From NCBI GenBank assembly GCA_023362775.1, contig JALMGJ010000006.1, positions 59,921,501-59,985,500 of the forward strand: 64,000 nucleotides of DNA, written 5' to 3'. The DNA is from Charina bottae (Eukaryota; Chordata; Lepidosauria; Squamata; Charinaidae). The notes below the pieces were generated by a model. The model ran no database searches, was not told where the DNA came from, and saw nothing but the letters and a program-made list of their open reading frames with translations. The position numbers and the translations under genes were made by a program. Of the stretch, positions 61,201 through 64,000 are shown in pieces; within the stretch, counting starts at the first letter, position 1; the number at the start of each line of letters is the position of its first letter.

Positions 61201-63803
61201 AATCATGCATTCTTTCCTCATATATTCCAGCTTTCATTCTCTTCCTTTCTTCTGCTATTTTCTTGTGTCAATTTGTAGATTGTATGTCCCTCAAAGCAGT
61301 AACCTTTAATCCCATTTTATATAAAGCAACGTGTACAAGGAAAGCACTCATCATCATCTAAAATTAGATAATTGTTTCCATTTGGCCACAAAGTAACTAA
61401 CATATTAAAAAGACTTTAATATAATGACAATCAAATAATCTCACACTAAAATAATATTTTTAATGTCCTTGGTAAAAATTGCCTATACGTATTTCTCCCA
61501 TCATAGATTTGGCCACTATATGACAATATAAACCAGGATTCAAATAACATTACATTAGGTTTTATGCATATTAACACTAATATTTCTTCATCAAAACATC
61601 TCTGTTCTACATAAAAGACTGCTTCTGTAGTAGAGGTGACTTTCAAAATGTGGTTGTGATATGTCAGAGAAGGGTTCTGCTTAAAGGAGAAAATTTACTA
61701 TTAAATCTATCAGGCACGCCTAATTCCTTGGATGTCCTTGAAGCACATCTTTGGATATAGAACTTTAATAATTTAATTACATTCTAAACATAAAATAGTA
61801 CAGCAACTTTTACTCTTTATCTTATACAGATGCAGGGAAGGGGCTGGAACTCAGGTGATCAGAATTTAGTTTCAATCTATAGATATGAGTAACCTCAAAT
61901 AAAACATATACAGCAATCCCAGGCAGTTGGGCTTAAATATTCATCTGAGTTCAAGAATGATAGTCCAAAGTAAACATTTAGAAGAAAATTGCAGTCAGAC
62001 TCTCTATGCTTAGACCACTGTTGCCAAACGGTACAGCCTAGCAATAAAGAGACTGAATTAATAAATACCAGCTTTGGATCTTGCCTCTGCCATTAAGTTG
62101 ATCATCAGGAAGCTATCTATTCAGCACGACCACCCACATTTGCAACATAGGAATATTTTTAATGACATATTACATGGTTTTTAAAATTATAACTAGCTAT
62201 CATATTAAATACAGTAACATTATCACTGCCCTGTAGGCAATGCAAATTAAATCTTTTTTCTGTTGTTAAATGTAGGCCTTTCAGTACTGCCCAATAACAA
62301 CTTTCAACCCAATATTTGGAACCTCTATTAAATTAAAATATTATTTGTAGCAATGAAGCACAGCTCAGAAGATATAAGAACCTAACAGCTATTCCTGTTC
62401 TTAAGATTCAAATTGTTTCTTATTTGTTGCATGAAGAGATGAAATTCAGTGTCCTTGCAAGAACAAATGGAAGCCAGTAGCTTTCAGAGGCCAGAGAAGA
62501 TCCTCTGCTATGCCCAAAATTTAGAGCAATCTTCCCCTATATGGTGTCCTTTATATAAATGCTTCGATGGCCTGTCCAGCTCATCTTTTAGAAAGCATAG
62601 TTCAATGCAACTGGAGAGCATCAGACAGATAGAGTCTAAGATGATTCATCCTCTATTTATAGTTCTGTCAGTTGTAGAACCTCATGCAGAGAAAATGAAG
62701 ACAACACTGAATGTTTTTTTTATGTGATAAAGGAGCCATCTGATACTAAATTCATTCTTGACATAGTATAGCAAGTACTATCAGGGATGGATGGAAACCA
62801 TTTTATTGTTTAAGGCAGAAAAGCAAATATTACCTCATCCCAACTCCCTGCCAATTTCAAGTCCATGTGCACTGTACCCAATGCCAGTCAACTTATTTTG
62901 TCATCATAGGCAGAAAATTGCACAGGCACGCTTCCCCTCCTAACTTATTATTATCATAAAATATGATAATAATAAATTAAATTACTAATTTTCTGTCCTT
63001 TCATGACACTCCAAACCAGATATTTGAGGTGTAGGTTTACTCCTAAAAGTAGGGCTAGCTTTGACTGAAATGCAACCAGATTAAAACTCATCTACAGAAT
63101 TTTCATTATTATAAGAGTTCTGATTAGAACTGATTATATATTATGAAAAATTAAATTCCATAAATCTTTTGTGACTATACCACCTCAAAATTTGGGGGAA
63201 GGGAGGAACTTCCTGAACACAGAAAGGTTGCATGTCATTCCGATTCTGCTAGAAGTCTTCTCTGTGACATGCAAGCTTTCAACAGATAAGGAGTCTATGG
63301 TGTGGGGAACTGTTCAAACATAAGTTCACCATTTGCATCTTACATATAGGATGACCTATATGAATACATTTCATAATGTACAAAAACTGGTGTTCGTATC
63401 AGAATTCCTGACAACTTGATGACTGATATGTGTGTGTTTATATTCTTTCCAAAATGATTCATTTCAGAAAAATGCAGACAACGTAATATTTCTTGCTGTA
63501 AAGCATGCACCCATTGCTCACCTGTAGTCCAGCAGCCTCTCCATAAGACGGGTTACAGTGGCAATTAATGAAACACCACTTTCTCTCCATGTTTCGCGTT
63601 CAATTTTCTTCAGCAGGCTAGAAGGAATGAACCCAGGGCAAAATATCAGCATTTATTTTTACCAGTCTCCATAACAACCAGTTTATACTCAAAGGTACCT
63701 AAAAATGCCTTGGCAATATCTGTTCATTCTAATATCTGTTATTTTATACAAAGCACAATTGCAAATATTGTCTTACCTGGGATAAGGACCAAAAAGTGGA
63801 ATT
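27550..63803 (-). CDS. DOCK4: DOCK4, dedicator of cytokinesis 4 (3' part of gene, 21 exons joined)
   Basis: DOCK4 is an atypical guanine nucleotide exchange factor acting on Rac1 and Rap1 at the membrane and actin cytoskeleton. The exons join as 63777-63803, 63522-63617, 60933-60993, 57458-57551, 54963-55111, 52252-52338, 50456-50560, 48331-48472, 47109-47275, 45708-45794, 43225-43401, 41896-41979, 39308-39427, 38885-39006, 38311-38431, 36442-36523, 36120-36229, 31305-31377, 30827-30934, 29450-29511, 27550-27975. All junctions are GT-AG with matching phases, giving 832 codons plus TAA. The first 13 exons encode the DHR-2 (DOCKER) region; the rest encode a Ser/Pro-rich tail with SH3-ligand motifs SPPVPPRP and DPPALPPKP and the terminus PRPLPRKVSQL. 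Identity rests on remembered vertebrate DOCK4 sequence. DOCK3 is the nearest alternative, but the tail fits DOCK4. The N-terminal SH3 and DHR-1 parts lie outside the window. An extra in-frame exon may be used (see 33100-33267). Confidence 0.95.
28714..28983. mobile_element. hAT MITE (same ends, different interior), 8-bp duplication, in the last DOCK4 intron
   Basis: The ends are cagggctttccaaa and tttggaaagctctg. The duplication gcttagtt lies at 28706-28713 and 28984-28991. The interior is GC-rich with gacacacca and internal palindromes (accaacagctgttggt). Confidence 0.93.
29081..29385. mobile_element. hAT MITE, 305 bp, 8-bp duplication, in the last DOCK4 intron
   Basis: The ends are cagggtttttcaacc and ggttgagaaaggctg. 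The duplication atgtaaat lies at 29073-29080 and 29386-29393. The interior is AT-rich and unrelated to the other hAT copies here. Confidence 0.93.
29450..29511 (-). CDS. DOCK4: DOCK4 exon (SPARHIPSVSPSSAGRSPMK)
   Basis: This 62-nt exon is bounded by tcttcacag and AAG|gtactg. It encodes SPARHIPSVSPSSAGRSPMK. A hAT MITE sits only 64 bp downstream of its donor (29081-29385). Confidence 0.93.
29712..30091. mobile_element. TA-flanked MITE (caggtagtcctc ends), 380 bp, copy 1
   Basis: The ends caggtagtcctcaacttacg and cgaggactacctg are inverted and flanked by TA (29710-29711, 30092-30093). Three relatives lie at 40196, 40926 and 43978. TA flanks suggest Tc1/mariner-type transposition, but the family name is not established here. 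Confidence 0.9.
30167..30500 (+). mobile_element. Sauria-type SINE in a DOCK4 intron
   Basis: Head ggctcagcggttaagacgcc, body gtaacagcgttccacgcaca and an (accttt)n end are present. It sits between tttatattta repeats that may be its duplication. It is antisense to DOCK4. Confidence 0.85.
30555..30635 (+). repeat. CR1/L2-like LINE 3' tail
   Basis: The words gtaagccgcccagagttgtt and gagatgggcagtagagaaat with (AAAT)n are present. Only the tail remains. Confidence 0.65.
30827..30934 (-). CDS. DOCK4: DOCK4 exon with PPVPPRP SH3-ligand motif
   Basis: This 108-nt exon is bounded by cttaacag and CTG|gtatgt. It encodes VNSTPSSWSLDSGKEAKNMS, then ESGKLMSPPVPPRPT. PPVPPRP fits a class II SH3 ligand. 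It splices in phase to 29450-29511, giving RPT-A-SPARH; human, as I recall it, has two more residues (QT) at this point. Confidence 0.94.
31029..31125 (+). repeat. CR1/L2-like LINE 3' tail
   Basis: The words gtaaaccgcccagagtctac and gagatgggcggtgataaatt with (AAAT)n are present, about 180 bp from the donor of exon 31305-31377. Confidence 0.65.
31305..31377 (-). CDS. DOCK4: DOCK4 exon (RIVFNHIGDGTLPRSDPNLS...)
   Basis: This 73-nt exon is bounded by atttttag and AAG|gtaagc. It encodes RIVFNHIGDGTLPRSDPNLS, then APEK and a split Ala codon. Confidence 0.94.
32845..33051 (-). other. 68-codon open frame just 3' of the cassette exon
   Basis: On the DOCK4 strand a frame reads SSFPPYRLKLNLRDEEDLYE and ends in a stop at 32845. 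A tttgaacag acceptor-like site precedes it, only 53 bp beyond the cassette donor, too short for a usual intron. It could be an alternative terminal exon or chance. Confidence 0.25.
33100..33267 (-). CDS. DOCK4: Candidate DOCK4 cassette exon, 56 codons, phase 0
   Basis: The acceptor (attgtgccctttttgctcccag) has a long pyrimidine tract and the donor is GG|gtaagt. The 168 nt between are fully open in the frame required by the flanking exons: 36120-36229 ends on a codon boundary and 31305-31377 starts on one. The peptide begins PANSCFAKWNEASIPRCIRD and includes VGPVAALPEVYTTGKSPNVS. I do not recall this segment in the main human isoform. DOCK4 has a described isoform with an extra exon in this region (Ex49), and this may be its counterpart, but that is inference. 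Confidence 0.7.
33718..35505 (+). mobile_element. L1-like element in DOCK4 intron, antisense
   Basis: It starts acttccggtggggacatggc, the usual L1 5' UTR start, and ends in T-rich then short A-rich sequence near 35505. Diverged flanks (aaagaactgcgtaag / aaaggactgcagaag) suggest an old duplication. No ORF2 is present. Confidence 0.55.
35953..35990 (-). repeat. 5S rRNA-like SINE fragment
   Basis: The stretch ctcccatccaagtactaacc followed by aggcc reads, on the minus strand, as the GGCCTGGTTAGTACTTGGATGGGAG segment of 5S rRNA. Confidence 0.6.
36120..36229 (-). CDS. DOCK4: DOCK4 exon (SPLLSDKLKHSRENSCLSPRE...)
   Basis: This 110-nt exon is bounded by tattccag and CAG|gtaggc. It encodes SPLLSDKLKHSRENSCLSPR, then ERPCSAIYPNPAEPSQ. 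It ends on a full codon, so a phase-0 cassette can follow without shifting the frame. Confidence 0.95.
36442..36523 (-). CDS. DOCK4: DOCK4 exon (PSPSTSSLSSTHSASPN...)
   Basis: This 82-nt exon is bounded by atttccag and GAG|gttagt. It encodes PSPSTSSLSSTHSASPNVTS, then SAPSSAR with a split Gly codon. Confidence 0.94.
36524..38310. other. DOCK4 intron; short LINE tail at 37552-37640
   Basis: Mostly AT-rich with no recognised repeat. At 37552 a (tctg)n run followed by accacccagctcctcccaat and ggcggtttacaata is a minus-strand CR1/L2-like tail. Confidence 0.5.
38311..38431 (-). CDS. DOCK4: DOCK4 exon (PLSYPAVNRYSSSSLSSQAS...)
   Basis: This 121-nt exon is bounded by caatag and CAG|gtacaa. It encodes PLSYPAVNRYSSSSLSSQAS, then AEVSNITGQSESSDEVFNMQ. 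It is Ser-rich tail sequence. Confidence 0.95.
38885..39006 (-). CDS. DOCK4: DOCK4 exon (EYAACIQASPGHFPNGSPRVS...)
   Basis: This 122-nt exon is bounded by aacttag and TAG|gtaagt. It encodes EYAACIQASPGHFPNGSPRV followed by a Ser/Pro/Arg-rich stretch ending IPRR(S). It opens the disordered C-terminal tail. Confidence 0.93.
39308..39427 (-). CDS. DOCK4: DOCK4 exon (AQILEFGLAVHEKFVPQDMRP...)
   Basis: This 120-nt phase-0 exon is bounded by ttctaag and CAG|gtatgt. It encodes AQILEFGLAVHEKFVPQDMR, ending DQFFVMKSSLGIQ. It closes the DHR-2 domain. Confidence 0.96.
39865..40189 (-). mobile_element. Sauria-type SINE, 12-bp target-site duplication
   Basis: On the minus strand the head, body and BovB-like tail are in the usual order, ending cctttacc. 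The duplication gtattataggta lies at 39853-39864 and 40190-40201. The second copy overlaps the start of the TA-flanked MITE at 40196, so the SINE inserted into or beside that MITE later. Confidence 0.9.
40196..40899. mobile_element. TA-flanked MITE with internal GC-rich inverted repeat, copy 2
   Basis: The ends taggtagtccttgtttaatg and caaggactacctg match copies 1, 3 and 4. The middle is a GC-rich inverted repeat, arms about 40366-40537 and 40545-40713, with high similarity (cttcaactccccccacc / ggggggagttgaag). The arms explain the 139- and 149-codon frames on both strands. The insert is absent from the other copies. Confidence 0.85.
40926..41300. mobile_element. TA-flanked MITE, copy 3 (right end degraded)
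   Basis: It starts caggtagtcctcaatttatg after TA and shares the interior gtcacatgatcgccatttg. The right terminus has lost its aggactacctg sequence. Confidence 0.85.
41301..41895. other. DOCK4 intron, nothing recognised
   Basis: AT-rich and repeat-poor. Confidence 0.4.
41896..41979 (-). CDS. DOCK4: DOCK4 exon (AFFVKEYVLNHPEDGEK...)
   Basis: This 84-nt phase-0 exon is bounded by tgctcag and CAG|gtaaaa. It encodes AFFVKEYVLNHPEDGEKITC, then LRELMLEQ, in lobe C of DHR-2. Confidence 0.95.
41980..43224. other. DOCK4 intron, nothing recognised
   Basis: AT-rich. No repeat or extra exon was recognised. Confidence 0.4.
43225..43401 (-). CDS. DOCK4: DOCK4 exon with DHR-2 catalytic loop (NGVIDAAVNGGVARYQE)
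   Basis: This 177-nt phase-0 exon is bounded by atactcag and GAA|gtaagt. It starts VEMSPLENAIEVLENKNQQL and ends NPLTMCLNGVIDAAVNGGVA RYQE. By alignment to DOCK2 (PAVMGG) the Val of AAVNGG should be the nucleotide-sensor residue of the alpha-10 insert that helps expel Mg2+ and nucleotide. That assignment is inference from family structure. Confidence 0.96.
43978..44377. mobile_element. TA-flanked MITE, copy 4 (400 bp)
   Basis: The ends caggtagtcctcgcttaatg and aaggactatctg are flanked by TA. It lacks the GC-rich insert of copy 2. Confidence 0.9.
44564..44830 (-). mobile_element. LINE 3' end (CR1-like)
   Basis: The stretch gatttataaggccacccaag and ctctgggcagcgtacagtaa after an AT-rich tetranucleotide tail marks a minus-strand LINE 3' UTR. 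It has no coding part. Confidence 0.5.
45708..45794 (-). CDS. DOCK4: DOCK4 exon (SLWVERTTLILVQSLPGISR...)
   Basis: This 87-nt phase-0 exon is bounded by tgtctcag and ATT|gtgagt. It encodes SLWVERTTLILVQSLPGISR, then WFEVEKREI. The WxERT...LPGxxRWFEV segment is conserved across DOCK DHR-2 domains. Confidence 0.96.
46066..46112 (-). repeat. 5S rRNA-like SINE fragment
   Basis: The stretch ctcccatccaagtactaaac and ctctgcttaacctcc reads on the minus strand as the 5S segment AAGCAGAGTTAGGCCTGTTTAGTACTTGG, diverged. Confidence 0.6.
46822..47060 (+). mobile_element. tRNA-derived SINE, second copy
   Basis: It has the same structure as 21365-21610 (gtctagtggttaaggtgctg ... ctgggtgaccttgggccagt ... 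ccgccttgagttatttataa). It ends about 50 bp from the DOCK4 exon donor at 47108. Confidence 0.85.
47109..47275 (-). CDS. DOCK4: DOCK4 exon (LQIYAVTPIPESQDVLQREG...)
   Basis: This 167-nt exon is bounded by tacatag and AAG|gtatac. It encodes LQIYAVTPIPESQDVLQREG and ends RYDRPFHKGTKDKDNEFK. DOCK proteins share the RPxxxGTxDxxNEF pattern here, in DHR-2 lobes B/C. Confidence 0.97.
47870..48110 (+). repeat. Interspersed repeat fragment
   Basis: The words tgccatcaagtaattttcac and gatgatctgtccctaacctg are known to me from other reptile genomes as repetitive. The class is uncertain. Confidence 0.35.
48331..48472 (-). CDS. DOCK4: DOCK4 exon (NKEFVCRGHDYERLEAF...)
   Basis: This 142-nt exon is bounded by tacccag and AGT|gtatcc. 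It encodes NKEFVCRGHDYERLEAFQQR and ends in a Tyr codon split T|AT with the next exon. It belongs to lobe B of DHR-2. Confidence 0.96.
49185..50280 (-). mobile_element. CR1/L2-like LINE, 5' truncated, with (TTTA)n(GTCA)n tail
   Basis: The minus frame at 50028-49420 (202 codons) contains ISHIDYCNALYMGLPLKSIR, RAVTGAIRSAHVTPLLRELH and ends SSSWGWLA. An upstream frame (NTLSQCLGAVGAWMGNNRLQ) is offset by a stop near 50.04 kb. The 3' tail is a (TTTA)n run (about 49187-49220) then (GTCA)n (49221-49272). Confidence 0.9.
50316..50388 (+). repeat. (AGTAT)n pentanucleotide microsatellite
   Basis: About 14 near-perfect units lie between the truncated LINE and exon 50456-50560. Confidence 0.95.
50456..50560 (-). 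CDS. DOCK4: DOCK4 exon (VMEASLYDKIMDQQRLEPEFF...)
   Basis: This 105-nt phase-0 exon is bounded by ccacatag and CGA|gtgagt. It encodes VMEASLYDKIMDQQRLEPEF, then FRVGFYGKKFPFFLR. The FYGKKFPFFLRNK segment marks the entry to lobe B of DHR-2. Confidence 0.96.
50850..51430. repeat. Unassigned element with degenerate 60-bp repeats and a 169-codon frame
   Basis: On the DOCK4 strand a frame at 51409-50900 has repeating units (SSAVLAK ... SSLEEV ... CSAALAK). Repeat words aagtgctgcagag and cacctcctcc recur about every 60 bp. Outer sequences caaagcactgtgg and ccacagtgctt are partly inverted. Family unknown. Confidence 0.5.
51493..51800. repeat. Long hairpin, relative of 1672-1898
   Basis: Arms 51493-51625 and 51662-51800 are inverted repeats with several indels. 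The stretch tgaagatgccagccacagtt to gagaaacc is related to the hammerhead-like core of the first hairpin. The tail (agctgtgaaagcctatacca) also matches. Confidence 0.75.
52252..52338 (-). CDS. DOCK4: DOCK4 exon (CWENGIILCRKIAEQYE...)
   Basis: This 87-nt phase-0 exon is bounded by gtctacag and CGG|gtaatg. It encodes CWENGIILCRKIAEQYESYY followed by DYRNLSKMR within DHR-2 lobe A. Confidence 0.96.
52522..53230. mobile_element. hAT MITE (outer copy), 8-bp duplication, interrupted by a second copy
   Basis: The ends are cagagctttccaaactt and gtttggaaagctatg. The duplication ctgtaggt lies at 52514-52521 and 53231-53238. It is split by the inner copy at 52619-53060. Confidence 0.95.
52619..53060. mobile_element. 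hAT MITE (inner copy, inverted), 8-bp duplication
   Basis: The ends are catagctttccaaactg and aagtttggaaagctctg. The duplication cactagga lies at 52611-52618 and 53061-53068. The interior has about four 61-bp tandem units (starts near 52737, 52798, 52859, 52920). Confidence 0.95.
53239..54962. other. DOCK4 intron, nothing recognised
   Basis: AT-rich, with no repeat family or further exon recognised. Confidence 0.4.
54963..55111 (-). CDS. DOCK4: DOCK4 exon (EAAYTLLLYDELLEWSD...)
   Basis: This 149-nt exon runs from a catgacag acceptor to an AAA|gtaaga donor. It encodes AAYTLLLYDELLEWSDRPLR, continuing to HLTIIQNFDRGK. The motif TEAAYTLLL is a hallmark of DOCK-family DHR-2 domains. Confidence 0.97.
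55112..55839. other. DOCK4 intron, nothing recognised
   Basis: A 121-codon frame at 55134-55499 has no motif and looks random. Confidence 0.4.
55840..55975 (+). mobile_element. Penelope-like piece with hammerhead-like motif
   Basis: CTGAAGA (55862-55868) is followed by a perfect 7-bp stem (gctcctt/aaggagc, ggat loop) and AAAAC (55888-55892), a hammerhead core with G to A in the GAAA box. The downstream ttgacatgattcaagctaca and actgagaaccttcatagac resemble a repeat common in reptiles and fish. Confidence 0.55.
56277..56425 (-). mobile_element. GC-rich MITE-like repeat (copy B)
   Basis: It is the reverse complement of 19480-19616 in shared parts (gtcacctgggg, catgggttgg, tgtcattttggtgc). It sits in a DOCK4 intron. 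Confidence 0.6.
57458..57551 (-). CDS. DOCK4: DOCK4 exon (NFYKTELNKEEMYIRY...)
   Basis: This 94-nt exon is bounded by tgttccag and CAG|gtaaat. It encodes NFYKTELNKEEMYIRYIHKL then YDLHLKAQNFT, the start of lobe A of DHR-2. The equivalent segment in DOCK1 and DOCK2 reads similarly (EEMYxRYxxKLxDLH). Confidence 0.95.
57552..60115. other. DOCK4 intron, nothing recognised
   Basis: AT-rich, repeat-poor sequence with no recognisable exon. Confidence 0.4.
60116..60179 (+). repeat. (GAATT)n pentanucleotide microsatellite
   Basis: About 10 units of gaatt change to gaact at the right end. Confidence 0.95.
60284..60520 (+). mobile_element. tRNA-derived SINE, third copy (longer body)
   Basis: The head agtttggtgtagtggttaag and B box gttctagtccc match the other two. 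The body then differs (gcaatggcaagccacttctg, ttgccaagaaaactgcaggg), a known variant type in reptiles. Confidence 0.8.
60933..60993 (-). CDS. DOCK4: DOCK4 exon (DCMKMGEVDGKKIG...)
   Basis: This 61-nt exon has a cccag acceptor with a weak pyrimidine tract and a TTG|gtgtgt donor. It encodes (R)DCMKMGEVDGKKIGCTVSLL and continues the DHR-2 region in frame. Confidence 0.9.
60994..63521. other. DOCK4 intron, nothing recognised
   Basis: AT-rich. A 92-codon frame at 62449-62727 lacks splice sites or motifs that would support it. Confidence 0.4.
63522..63617 (-). CDS. DOCK4: DOCK4 exon (LLKKIERETWRE...)
   Basis: This 96-nt exon has a ttctag acceptor and a CAG|gtgagc donor. It encodes LLKKIERETWRESGVSLIAT followed by VTRLMERLLDY, helical sequence at the N-terminal side of DHR-2. 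It ends in a split Arg codon completed by the next exon. Confidence 0.92.
63777..63803 (-). CDS. DOCK4: DOCK4 candidate 27-nt microexon (IPLFGPYP)
   Basis: A TAG acceptor and a CAG|gtaaga donor bound 27 nt that encode IPLFGPYP with split codons at both ends. The two trailing bases AG join the first base of the next exon to give Ser, then LLKKIERE, in frame. The acceptor is weak, so the exon could begin further upstream in the same open frame. The junction IPLFGPYPSLLKK fits my recollection of DOCK4. Confidence 0.55.
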
Positions 63804-63885
63804 CTACTCCAGGAAGCATTGACAAGGCAAATTGATTTTTTAAGGTTAGCCAACTCCAAGTCAACATACACAGAAATAATATATA

Positions 63886-63960
63886 TACGTGTGTGTGTGT
63901 GTGTCTGTGTGTGTGTGTGCGCATCTGCATGCAAGTGTGCATATACACACTCACACATAC
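63886..63960 (+). repeat. (TG)n microsatellite
   Basis: A gtgtgt run with interruptions becomes mixed cacaca sequence toward the right edge. Frames here are spurious. Confidence 0.9.
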
Positions 63961-64000
63961 AGAGACACAAATACATATCTCTATATCTCTCTATCGAGAG

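Overview
This is a vertebrate nuclear window, most likely from a squamate reptile. Two things point there. It carries the 3' half of a multi-exon gene, DOCK4, with standard vertebrate splice sites. Its interspersed repeats have a squamate flavour: Sauria-type SINEs (tRNA-like head, BovB-like tail), other tRNA-headed SINEs, CR1/L2-like and L1-like LINE pieces, hAT MITEs, TA-flanked MITEs and Penelope-like pieces. The sequence is AT-rich and mostly non-coding. Nothing bacterial, viral or plasmid-like was seen.

Right part (about 25.2-64 kb): DOCK4, minus strand. I placed 21 exons that join in frame (about 832 codons plus stop), from inside the DHR-2 (DOCKER) Rac/Rap exchange domain to the C-terminus ending PRPLPRKVSQL. 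The terminal coding exon is 27550-27975, and the 3' UTR probably runs to about 25.2 kb. A further phase-0 168-nt exon with strong splice sites (33100-33267) looks like an alternative cassette in the proline/serine-rich tail. The most upstream recognisable piece is a 27-nt candidate microexon (63777-63803). Exons further upstream lie beyond the window.

Left part (1-25.2 kb): the region downstream of DOCK4. A CpG-rich stretch at about 9.23-9.50 kb has an inverted CCAAT box, a GC box, an E-box and a minus-strand splice donor, so it looks like a promoter/first exon. From vertebrate gene order this may be the IMMP2L promoter, which would make 1-9.18 kb IMMP2L intron 1, but no IMMP2L coding exon is visible. 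The rest is transposon debris: one long decayed LINE (about 3.7-7.2 kb), two L1-derived insertions with perfect target-site duplications, CR1/L2 tails, SINEs and hAT MITEs.

Most unusual features: (1) Penelope-like pieces with hammerhead-ribozyme-like cores, including a near-perfect 109-bp-arm hairpin at 1672-1898; (2) a hAT MITE inserted in inverted orientation into another copy of its own family (52522-53230), both with 8-bp duplications; (3) a TA-flanked MITE carrying a GC-rich internal inverted repeat (40196-40899); (4) the DOCK4 cassette exon and microexon.
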